DNA of 5,573 nucleotides from Planctomycetaceae bacterium (GTDB taxonomy: Bacteria; Planctomycetota; Planctomycetia; Pirellulales; Pirellulaceae): positions 1 to 5,573 of the forward strand of contig SKVE01000044.1 of the NCBI GenBank assembly GCA_007129635.1, read 5' to 3'. Both the position numbers and the translations under genes were made by a program. The notes under the pieces were generated by a model. The model was not told the DNA's origin. It was given only the letters and a program-made list of their open reading frames with translations, and did no database searches. Positions 1 to 5,573 of the stretch are shown here, in pieces; within the stretch, counting starts at the first letter, position 1, and each line of letters opens with the position of its first letter.

Positions 1-35
1 ACGAAGCCGGTTGACCGCCTCGCGGCGGCCGGGCG

Positions 36-761
36 TCAGAACTGGCGGATGCGCAGGTTCTTGAACTCGATGCGCATCGGCGGGCCTCGGTGCATCTGCA
101 GGGCGATGATGCCCTTGGGCAACGCGTATTTGGGCTCGTGGTCTTCCACCTGGCACATCTTCTGGCCGTTGATCCACAGCGTGATGTGCCTGCCTTGAGC
201 CAAAATGCGATACTCGTTCCAGTCGTCGTCGTGGACCGCTTTCAACAACTCGTCCGCATCGGCAAACGTGGTGACCGTCCTATTCCCCTCGCGATCGATC
301 ACCACCTGCTGGCCTCGACCCGCGACCAGACCGCGTCCGTGCTGGTACAGGAACCCGGTGTAGTCGTGGTTGGTGTCCAGGTCCGCCTGATAGCCCCAGG
401 TATCCCAATTCGGTCGCGGCTCGCTGCGGAACTGGATCCCCGAGTTACCGCCTTTGCCGGAGACGCGATAAAGACAACGCAGCTCGAAATCCGCTGGCTG
501 GCCGCCTTTCCAGTACAGGTAGTGCGTCCGATCGCTCGGCTTGTCCGGCGTGCTCTCGGCGACGATCGCACCGCGCTCGACCGTCCACCAGCCGGGCATC
601 CCCTCCCAGCCGGTCAGATCTTGACCGTTGAACATCGAGACGAAACCCTGGTCGGCTTCGTCGGCTTCCTCGGCCCATACGGCCGTCCTGACCGACAGGA
701 CCAAAAACAGGCAGGCCAGAGCCAAACCGAAGACGACACGATCGAGGCGTTGCGTGGTCAT
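36..761 (-). CDS. Secreted DUF1080 domain protein (3-keto-disaccharide hydrolase family)
   Basis: Complete 241-aa protein. The N-terminus is a Sec signal peptide: basic residues R5 and R8, a hydrophobic run from about V9 to V24, and a likely cut after A30 (V-W-A, then EEADEAD). The rest is one DUF1080 domain (about 38-241), a concanavalin-like beta-sandwich. It shows the family's usual landmarks in order: FVSMFNGQDLTGWEG near the start, GNSGIQFRSE in the middle, GYQADLDTNHDYTGFLY, WNEYRILAQGRHITLWING, and a closing GIIALQMHRGPPMRIEFKN. Some family members hydrolyse 3-keto-glycosides, and many are annotated only as carbohydrate-binding; I infer a periplasmic or extracellular sugar-related role. 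The start is fixed by an AAGGA Shine-Dalgarno 7 nt upstream. C17 lies inside the hydrophobic core without a good lipobox, so a lipoprotein is unlikely. It is transcribed divergently from the hydrolase gene at 964. The family call is firm; the substrate is unknown. Confidence 0.93.
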   Translation of the reverse strand: MTTQRLDRVVFGLALACLFLVLSVRTAVWAEEADEADQGFVSMFNGQDLTGWEGMPGWWTVERGAIVAESTPDKPSDRTHYLYWKGGQPADFELRCLYRVSGKGGNSGIQFRSEPRPNWDTWGYQADLDTNHDYTGFLYQHGRGLVAGRGQQVVIDREGNRTVTTFADADELLKAVHDDDWNEYRILAQGRHITLWINGQKMCQVEDHEPKYALPKGIIALQMHRGPPMRIEFKNLRIRQF

Positions 762-768
762 TGCTTTG

Positions 769-773
769 TCCTT
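769..773 (-). promoter_or_regulatory. Ribosome binding site of the DUF1080 gene
   Basis: Read on the minus strand this is AAGGA, 7 nt before the ATG at 761-759. It supports that ATG as the start, which also places the signal peptide at the very N-terminus. Confidence 0.7.
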
Positions 774-784
774 ATCCCCTTAGC

Positions 785-814
785 TTGGAATGACGCGGAA
801 CTCTCTGTTAGAAT
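785..814 (+). promoter_or_regulatory. Candidate sigma70-type promoter for the hydrolase operon
   Basis: TTGGAA at 785-790 matches four of six bases of the -35 consensus. TAGAAT at 809-814 matches five of six of the -10 consensus. The spacer is 18 nt. The -10 sits in a short A/T-rich patch (808-817) that stands out from the G+C-rich surroundings. A transcript starting near 821 would have a leader of about 140 nt before the ATG at 964. This is a consensus match only; planctomycete promoters are poorly characterised and many use ECF sigma factors. Confidence 0.4.
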
Positions 815-847
815 AATGCAGACCTGCCCGAATGCAACCCGTACGGT

Positions 848-892
848 CTTCGAGTTCCGAAGGTCCGAGGTGCGGTGCAGCGGGCACCGGAC
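848..892 (+). promoter_or_regulatory. Short hairpins in the presumed 5' leader
   Basis: Two hairpins can be drawn. The first pairs CTTCG (848-852) with CGAAG (858-862). The second pairs CGGTGC (873-878) with GCACCG (884-889). The second has a competing fold: GTCCG (863-867) with CGGAC (888-892), plus GTGC (870-873) with GCAC (884-887). This competition arises because GGTGC is repeated in tandem at 869-878. No T-tract follows, so this is not an intrinsic terminator, and no known riboswitch is recognised. Short G+C-rich stems arise easily by chance. Confidence 0.25.
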
Positions 893-950
893 GCTGGACG
901 CATGTAACGTCGGATGGTTCGTTTGGAGAAACTCACGCTGTAGAAAATGC

Positions 951-956
951 AGGAGG
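951..956 (+). promoter_or_regulatory. Ribosome binding site deciding the hydrolase start
   Basis: AGGAGG (continuing as AGGAGGGG) lies 7 nt before the ATG at 964. This near-perfect Shine-Dalgarno favours 964 over the in-frame ATGs at 832 (no such site) and 1000 (only GGAG, 12 nt away). Confidence 0.85.
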
Positions 957-963
957 GGATGTC

Positions 964-3171
964 ATGATCGGAAAAGCCGTGTTGGAGTCGAGTGGCGGGA
1001 TGACTGTCCGTCGGGTGTGCCGATGGGCCAGCTTGGTAATGGTGCTGATATTGGGGTTCGGACACCCAGCGACGGCACTGGGGCAGGCTGAGGATCTGAA
1101 CGTCCTTTCGCGGTGGATCGAGTGGTCCGATGCGCCGCAACGGTTGCAACGGCATCTGAATTCCCTGGCTTTCCAGCATTTGGATCGGCGAAGCGAGGCC
1201 CTGCAGCAACTGGAATCGGCCGATCAGTGGCGAGAACGACAGCAGCAGATTCGCGAGACGTTGGACCGCATTGTCGGGCCTTTTCCGGAACGTACGCCGC
1301 TGAACGCCCAAGTCAAAGGGGTGCTGCAGAAGGATGGTTATCGCGTCGAGCGGATCGTGTTCGAATCGTTGCCGGACTTTTATGTCACCGGATGCCTGTT
1401 CGTGCCCGACCAGCGGCAGCAACCGGCCCCGGCGATCTTGAACGTGATCGGTCACACGGGAATCGCCTTTCGCGGCGCGGGTTATCAGCAGTTCCTGCTG
1501 AATATGGTGGATAAAGGCTTCCTCGTGTTCGCGATGGATCCGATCGGGCAGGGCGAGCGATTGCAGTACTTCGATCCCGACCTGGGACGATCGGTGATCG
1601 GCGGGTCGACTGCCGAGCATTCGTACCTGGGCATCCAGGCGTTCCTGACCGGCAGCAGCGCGGCGAGGTACTTCACTTGGGACGGTATTCGAGCCATCGA
1701 TTATCTGGTGTCTCGCGAGGAAGTTGATCCGGATCGCATCGGTGTGACGGGACTGTCGGGTGGCGGGACGCAAACCAGCTACATCGCGGCGATGGACGAC
1801 CGCGTCGCAGCGGCCTCGCCGGCCTGCTACATCACCGGCTTGGCCTGGTTGTTCGCTTCGATCGGCCCGCAGGATGCCGAACAGAACTTCCTGCGCGGCG
1901 TGGCCAGCGGCATCGATCATGGGGATCTGCTGATCGCACGAGCGCCGAAACCAACGTTGATTGTGGCGACCACTCGCGACTTTTTCAGTATCCAAGGGAC
2001 TCGCGAAGTGGTTCAAGAAGCCAGTCGCGCGTTCGCTGCCTTGGGAGCCGAATCTCACTTGTCGCTGGCCGAAGACGATTATCGACACGGGTTTACGCCG
2101 CAGAATAACTCGGCGACCTACGCTTTTTTCCAAGAACATCTGCAATTGCCGGGCGACCCGGTACACGTCGAGAAAGAAATCCTTAGCGAGCAGGAACTGA
2201 CGATCACGCCGACCGGCCAGCTCAGCACGTCGCTGGGCGGCGAGACGGTGTTTTCGCTGAACCGCCAAGAGGCGATCCAACGAGTCTCGCGGCTCGAAGA
2301 GGCTCGGCAGAGCGATCTGGCTGGTCATCTTCAACAGGCCATTGCGGCAGCCAAACAGATCGCGGGGTACCTGCCGCCCGTGTCGGATCCGCAGCCCATC
2401 TTTCGTGGACGCTATCAACGACCGGGATACTCCGTCGAAAAATACGTGATCGGCGGCGAGGGCGACCTGATCCTGCCGCTGCTGCTGATGGTGCCCGACC
2501 AGGGCGAACAGCATCCCGGCCTGATCTTCCTCCACCCCGACGGCAAAGCAGCGGAAGCGGCCCCCGGCGGTCAGATGGAAAAATGGGTCCAACAAGGCTA
2601 CGCGGTGCTTGCGCCCGATCTGTCCGGTACCGGGGAACTAGGACAAATCAGCGACGCGGTCGCTTTCCTAGGCGTCCAGATCGGACGCAGCGTGGTGGCG
2701 ATCCGAGCCGCAGATATCCTGCGATGCGCCGCGCTGCTGGACCAGCGCCCGGACGTCGATACCAGCCAGTTGGCCGTGGTGGCTCACGGCGCGACATGTA
2801 TTCCCGCGCTGCACGCCGCCGCGTTCGATGACTCGTTACACCGTCTGCTCCTGGTCCGTCCGCTGATCTCGTTCCAGGAAGTCGTCATGAATCGCTTCTA
2901 CAAGGTAACCGGCGGCGATGTGGTCGCCAGTGCCTTGACCGCATACGATCTGCCCGACCTGGCCGCGTCGCTGGCGCCTCGACCGCTGACCGTGATCGAT
3001 CTTCAGGACCAGCAACTTCAGTCGGCTGCCGACGATCAGGTCCAAACTCAATGGCACATCGTACGCCAGGCGTACCAACAGGCCGATGCGGACAACCGTT
3101 TGGTCATCCAACGCGCGGACGCCGTAGAAGACATGCAAGATTTCCTTCCTAGTCCAGGAGAAAACCGATGA
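964..3171 (+). CDS. Secreted tandem alpha/beta-hydrolase (acetyl-xylan-esterase-like)
   Basis: Complete, 735 aa. The signal peptide has basic R16, R17 and R20, a hydrophobic W21-G33, and a cut after A38 (A-T-A) or A42 (G-Q-A). A helical, Gln/Arg-rich stretch (about 45-110) follows. Hydrolase unit 1 (about 120-435) has an oxyanion-type turn IGHTG (162-166), nucleophile elbow G-L-S-G-G with Ser265, acid Asp339 (TTRDFF) and His375 (DYRHGF), so a full triad. It resembles the acetyl-xylan-esterase/Abhydrolase_7 group common in planctomycetes; an esterase acting on acylated glycans is inferred, and a peptidase role is not excluded. Unit 2 (about 480-690) keeps the fold pattern (PLLLMVPDQ, GYAVLAPDLSGTG) but has A-H-G-A-T (607-611) in place of G-x-S-x-G and no plausible His after the last strand, so it looks inactive. 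The stop overlaps the next start (ATGA), which indicates an operon. The substrate is unknown. Confidence 0.9.
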   Translation: MIGKAVLESSGGMTVRRVCRWASLVMVLILGFGHPATALGQAEDLNVLSRWIEWSDAPQRLQRHLNSLAFQHLDRRSEALQQLESADQWRERQQQIRETLDRIVGPFPERTPLNAQVKGVLQKDGYRVERIVFESLPDFYVTGCLFVPDQRQQPAPAILNVIGHTGIAFRGAGYQQFLLNMVDKGFLVFAMDPIGQGERLQYFDPDLGRSVIGGSTAEHSYLGIQAFLTGSSAARYFTWDGIRAIDYLVSREEVDPDRIGVTGLSGGGTQTSYIAAMDDRVAAASPACYITGLAWLFASIGPQDAEQNFLRGVASGIDHGDLLIARAPKPTLIVATTRDFFSIQGTREVVQEASRAFAALGAESHLSLAEDDYRHGFTPQNNSATYAFFQEHLQLPGDPVHVEKEILSEQELTITPTGQLSTSLGGETVFSLNRQEAIQRVSRLEEARQSDLAGHLQQAIAAAKQIAGYLPPVSDPQPIFRGRYQRPGYSVEKYVIGGEGDLILPLLLMVPDQGEQHPGLIFLHPDGKAAEAAPGGQMEKWVQQGYAVLAPDLSGTGELGQISDAVAFLGVQIGRSVVAIRAADILRCAALLDQRPDVDTSQLAVVAHGATCIPALHAAAFDDSLHRLLLVRPLISFQEVVMNRFYKVTGGDVVASALTAYDLPDLAASLAPRPLTVIDLQDQQLQSAADDQVQTQWHIVRQAYQQADADNRLVIQRADAVEDMQDFLPSPGENR
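3156..3160 (+). promoter_or_regulatory. Ribosome binding site of the ceramidase/sialidase-like gene
   Basis: AGGAG lies 7 nt before the ATG at 3168, inside the last codons of the upstream gene. The start ATG and the upstream TGA share the sequence ATGA (3168-3171), the classic layout for translational coupling. Confidence 0.8.
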
Positions 3172-5573
3172 AACGATTCGACCTTGGGATCATTGGGCTC
3201 ACCGTGCTGGTGCTGACAACGGCCGCGCAGGCTCAGTCGGCCGATTTGCGTGTGGCGACCTTCGATGTGGATGCCTCGCCGCCGATCGGCGCCCCGCTGG
3301 CTTACGACCCGACCGAAGAGATCGTCCAGCCGTTGACCGCCCGCGGCCTGGTGCTGCTGGGCGCTGGAGACCCGATCGTGTTGTGTGTGGTGGATTGGAT
3401 CGGGATCGGCAACCAGGCCCATGATGCATGGCGAACTGCCTTGGCCGATGCCGTGGGTACCCAGCCCGATCGAGTCACCGTGCACACCGTCCACCAGCAT
3501 GACGCTCCGGCCGCCGATTTCAGCGCGGATGACTTACTGGCTGAACACGGGCTGGGCGGCCAGATGTTCGATCGGCAATTCGTTCAGGACACGATTCAGC
3601 GAGCTGCGGAAGCCGCCCGCGAGGCGATCGAGCAGGCTCGGCCGATCACCCATGTCGGGACAGGCAGCGCGGTGGTCGATCGTGTGGCCTCGAATCGGCG
3701 TCTGTTGGATCGCAGCGGGAAAGTGCGATTGACGCGTTTCAGCGCGTCGCGCAACGAGGAAGCTCGTGAGGCACCGGTCGGCCGAGTGGACCCGGAAGTC
3801 CGGCTGGTCAGCCTGTGGCACGAGCAGCAGCCCCTGGCGGTGCTCAGCTATTTCGCGTCGCATCCGATGAGCTACTACCGGACGGGCGGCGCCAATCCGG
3901 ATTTTCCGGGCATCGCCCGAGCCGCTCGGGATCAGGCCACCGGGGCCATGCATCTGTATTTTACCGGTGCTGCAGGGAACGTAGCGGCCGGGAAATGGAA
4001 TGACGGTTCCACGCCGTACCGCCAGATCCTGGCCGACCGTCTGGCCGACGGGATGCAGGCTGCCTGGGAGGCCACCGAGCGGACGCCGATCACCAGCGAC
4101 CAGGTCCAGTGGCGTGTCGTGCCGGTGACGCTGCCGCCAGCCGAACACCTGGATGCCGACCCGTTGCGTCAATTGCTGGCGGACCCGGAGCAGCCCATCG
4201 ACCAACGCCAGCGCGCGGCGCGCTCCCTGGCCTGGCTCAACCGCTGTTTGGACGGTCACCAGATCGCGTTGACCTCGCTGCGTCTTGGCCCGGCTCGCAT
4301 CCTGCACATGCCGGGGGAACTGAATATCGAATTCCAATTGGCCGCCGCAGCGATGTATCCGAACGATTTCGTCGCGTTGGCCGCCTACGGCGATTATGCG
4401 CCCGGCTACATCGCCCCCGAAATCGCTTATTTCCAAGGTGGGTACGAGGCCAGCCCGCTCGCCTCGCGCGTCGCGCCTCACGTCCAGCAGGTCCTGCTGC
4501 CAGCGATCGCCCAATTGCTGGCGTTCGAAGATCTTCTGCCCAGCGAGGAACACATCAGCCGAGTCGGTTACCGGCTGGAACGATTTTTCGTCGATCGCGG
4601 CTTCGATGGCCAGACCTGCTGGGTCCATGCCCGAGCCGGTGTGATGCCGGCCGATTCGGGCGAGAATCCCATCGGACGGCCAACGGTCCTGATGACCGCT
4701 CAACCACTGGAACTGGTCGGATCGGATGTCTTCCACGGCTTGCACACCTACCGCACTCGCGACCTGGGCCTGACGTGGGAAGGCCCGTTTGAAGAGCCCG
4801 CCATGCGGCGCGAAACGATCGACGGAGATCGAGAACGAGTCGTCAGCGATTTCACGCCCAAATGGCACGCGGCAAGCGGCACCATGCTGGGCATCGGTCA
4901 CACGGTCAAATACCAAAACAATCGGGTCATGGCCGTTCGGCCTCGGGCCACCGCGTACACCGTGTATGACCCCGATACTTTCCAATGGCAGCCCTGGAAA
5001 AAGCTGGAACTGCCCGACGAACCGCGGTTCGCCAACGCCGGTGCCGGGTCGGTCCAGCGTTTTGACCAACCGGATGGTACGGTGCTGCTGCCCATCTATT
5101 TCAAGGAGCAGGAAGCACGGCGATTCCACTCGACCGTGCTGCGTTGCCGCTTCGATGGTCAGACGCTCGAGTATTTGGAGCACGGTTCCGAGTTGACGAT
5201 CGATGTGGGCCGCGGGCTGTACGAGCCCAGCCTGACGTTCTTCGACGACGCCTATTACCTGACGATGCGCAACGACGAAGACGCTTACGTGGCACGTAGC
5301 GAGGATGGTCTGCATTTCGAGGAACCGCGACCTTGGACGTTCGATGACGGCCGATCGTTGGGCAGCTACAATACCCAACAGCATTGGGTCACGCACAGCG
5401 ATGCACTCTACCTGGCCTATACCCGTCGCGGGGCGGACAACGATCACGTGTTCCGCCACCGAGCCCCGTTGTTCTTGGCACAAGTCGATCCGCAGTCGCT
5501 GCAGATCATTGAAGCCACCGAACAGGTGATCGTCCCCGAACGGGGCGCCCGATTGGGCAACTTCGGCGTGGTC
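3168..5573 (+). CDS. Secreted ceramidase-like plus sialidase-like fusion protein, 3' end cut by the window
   Basis: Open from ATG 3168 to the last base without a stop: 802 codons, C-terminus missing. The signal peptide has K2-R3, a hydrophobic G7-A19, and a cut after A22 (A-Q-A). Residues about 27-450 resemble neutral/alkaline non-lysosomal ceramidases: an opening FDVDASPPIG, histidines H106/H109/H111 in HTVHQHDAP (compare HTHxGPGG), H232 in FASHPM, GAAGNVAAGK (267-276), E384 in MPGEL and Y426 in GGYEA. The family's catalytic Ser would fall at A273 or A274, so classical ceramidase activity is doubtful. Residues about 483-802 resemble sialidase-family beta-propellers: Asp-box TRDLGLTW (530-537), a weaker one RSEDGLHF (710-717), and the stretch NTQQHW...RHRAPLF...GARLGNFGV. 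The likely role is breakdown of an exported glycan or glycolipid; no substrate can be named. It overlaps the upstream hydrolase gene by 4 nt. Domain calls come from remembered motifs, not a profile search. Confidence 0.85.
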   Translation, partial: MKRFDLGIIGLTVLVLTTAAQAQSADLRVATFDVDASPPIGAPLAYDPTEEIVQPLTARGLVLLGAGDPIVLCVVDWIGIGNQAHDAWRTALADAVGTQPDRVTVHTVHQHDAPAADFSADDLLAEHGLGGQMFDRQFVQDTIQRAAEAAREAIEQARPITHVGTGSAVVDRVASNRRLLDRSGKVRLTRFSASRNEEAREAPVGRVDPEVRLVSLWHEQQPLAVLSYFASHPMSYYRTGGANPDFPGIARAARDQATGAMHLYFTGAAGNVAAGKWNDGSTPYRQILADRLADGMQAAWEATERTPITSDQVQWRVVPVTLPPAEHLDADPLRQLLADPEQPIDQRQRAARSLAWLNRCLDGHQIALTSLRLGPARILHMPGELNIEFQLAAAAMYPNDFVALAAYGDYAPGYIAPEIAYFQGGYEASPLASRVAPHVQQVLLPAIAQLLAFEDLLPSEEHISRVGYRLERFFVDRGFDGQTCWVHARAGVMPADSGENPIGRPTVLMTAQPLELVGSDVFHGLHTYRTRDLGLTWEGPFEEPAMRRETIDGDRERVVSDFTPKWHAASGTMLGIGHTVKYQNNRVMAVRPRATAYTVYDPDTFQWQPWKKLELPDEPRFANAGAGSVQRFDQPDGTVLLPIYFKEQEARRFHSTVLRCRFDGQTLEYLEHGSELTIDVGRGLYEPSLTFFDDAYYLTMRNDEDAYVARSEDGLHFEEPRPWTFDDGRSLGSYNTQQHWVTHSDALYLAYTRRGADNDHVFRHRAPLFLAQVDPQSLQIIEATEQVIVPERGARLGNFGVV

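Larger units (their letters stand above)
762..963. other. Divergent intergenic region
   Basis: This 202-nt stretch separates the two divergent genes and must hold the start signals for both. On the plus strand it contains a candidate promoter (785-814), then about 140 nt of presumed leader with short hairpins (848-892), then a strong Shine-Dalgarno. For the leftward gene only a poor match is visible on the minus strand: TTGCAT at 837-832 and TATTCT at 815-810, 16 nt apart. That match would overlap the rightward -10 element, so I do not call it separately. The reading frame of the hydrolase gene is open back to an ATG at 832, but that extension looks non-coding (no Shine-Dalgarno, no signal-peptide character). 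Confidence 0.7.

Noticed and set aside
15..28. Hairpin after the DUF1080 stop codon (CCGCC/GGCGG, loop TCGC) as a possible terminator
   Set aside because: The stem is only 5 bp and no T-tract follows on the minus strand before the window ends, so it does not meet the pattern of an intrinsic terminator.
797..820. GGAAC at 797-801 as an ECF sigma -35 element
   Set aside because: No convincing ECF-type -10 (such as CGTC) lies at the right distance, and a sigma70-like match covers the same region better.
832..963. N-terminal extension of the hydrolase gene to an in-frame ATG at 832
   Set aside because: No Shine-Dalgarno precedes 832, the ATG lies about 18 nt from the candidate -10 element, and the extension would bury the signal peptide behind 44 extra residues. 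AGGAGGGG before 964 decides the start.
90..1091. Plus-strand open frame (333 codons) across the DUF1080 gene and the intergenic region
   Set aside because: It is antisense to a clear DUF1080 gene, spans the promoter region and overlaps the start of the hydrolase gene out of frame. Its product has no recognisable features.
808..2595. Long open frame on the minus strand (595 codons) opposite the hydrolase gene
   Set aside because: It lies antisense to a gene with clear domains, catalytic motifs and Shine-Dalgarno. Its translation shows no recognisable domain or signal peptide. Stop-free antisense frames are common in G+C-rich coding DNA.
3534..5483. Long open frame on the minus strand (649 codons) opposite the ceramidase/sialidase-like gene
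   Set aside because: The plus-strand frame from 3168 is open through the whole stretch and carries family motifs. The minus-strand translation is low-complexity and unlike any family I know, so I treat it as a shadow.

Overview
The window (about 60% G+C) looks like chromosome from a planctomycete, probably of the Rhodopirellula/Pirellula type. I infer this from the gene families: a secreted DUF1080 protein, a secreted double alpha/beta-hydrolase, and a ceramidase-like/sialidase-like protein. All three carry Sec signal peptides, and such sets are common in planctomycete genomes. No marker gene or RNA gene is present, so the assignment rests on resemblance only.

Layout: (1) 36-761, minus strand: a complete DUF1080 (3-keto-disaccharide hydrolase family) protein of 241 aa. 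(2) 762-963: a divergent intergenic region with a candidate sigma70-type promoter facing right (785-814), small hairpins in the presumed leader, and strong Shine-Dalgarno sequences for both flanking genes. (3) 964-3171, plus strand: a 735-aa secreted protein with two alpha/beta-hydrolase units. The first has a complete Ser-Asp-His triad and the second has a degenerate nucleophile elbow. (4) 3168 to the window end, plus strand: a gene overlapping the previous one by ATGA and open to the last base (802 codons, no stop). It encodes a signal peptide, a neutral-ceramidase-like domain and a sialidase-like beta-propeller in one chain.

How they may work together: all three products should be exported. 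The two rightward genes are almost certainly co-transcribed and translationally coupled. The set suggests extracytoplasmic breakdown of decorated glycans or glycolipids: an esterase to remove acyl groups, a sialidase-like domain for a glycan, an amidase-like fold for an amide or lipid part, and a DUF1080 protein that binds or cleaves sugar. The substrate cannot be read from the sequence. No mobile element, CRISPR array, tRNA or rRNA is visible. The most unusual points are the ceramidase-sialidase fusion, the apparent loss of the nucleophilic serine in its ceramidase half, and the inactive-looking second hydrolase unit of the upstream gene.
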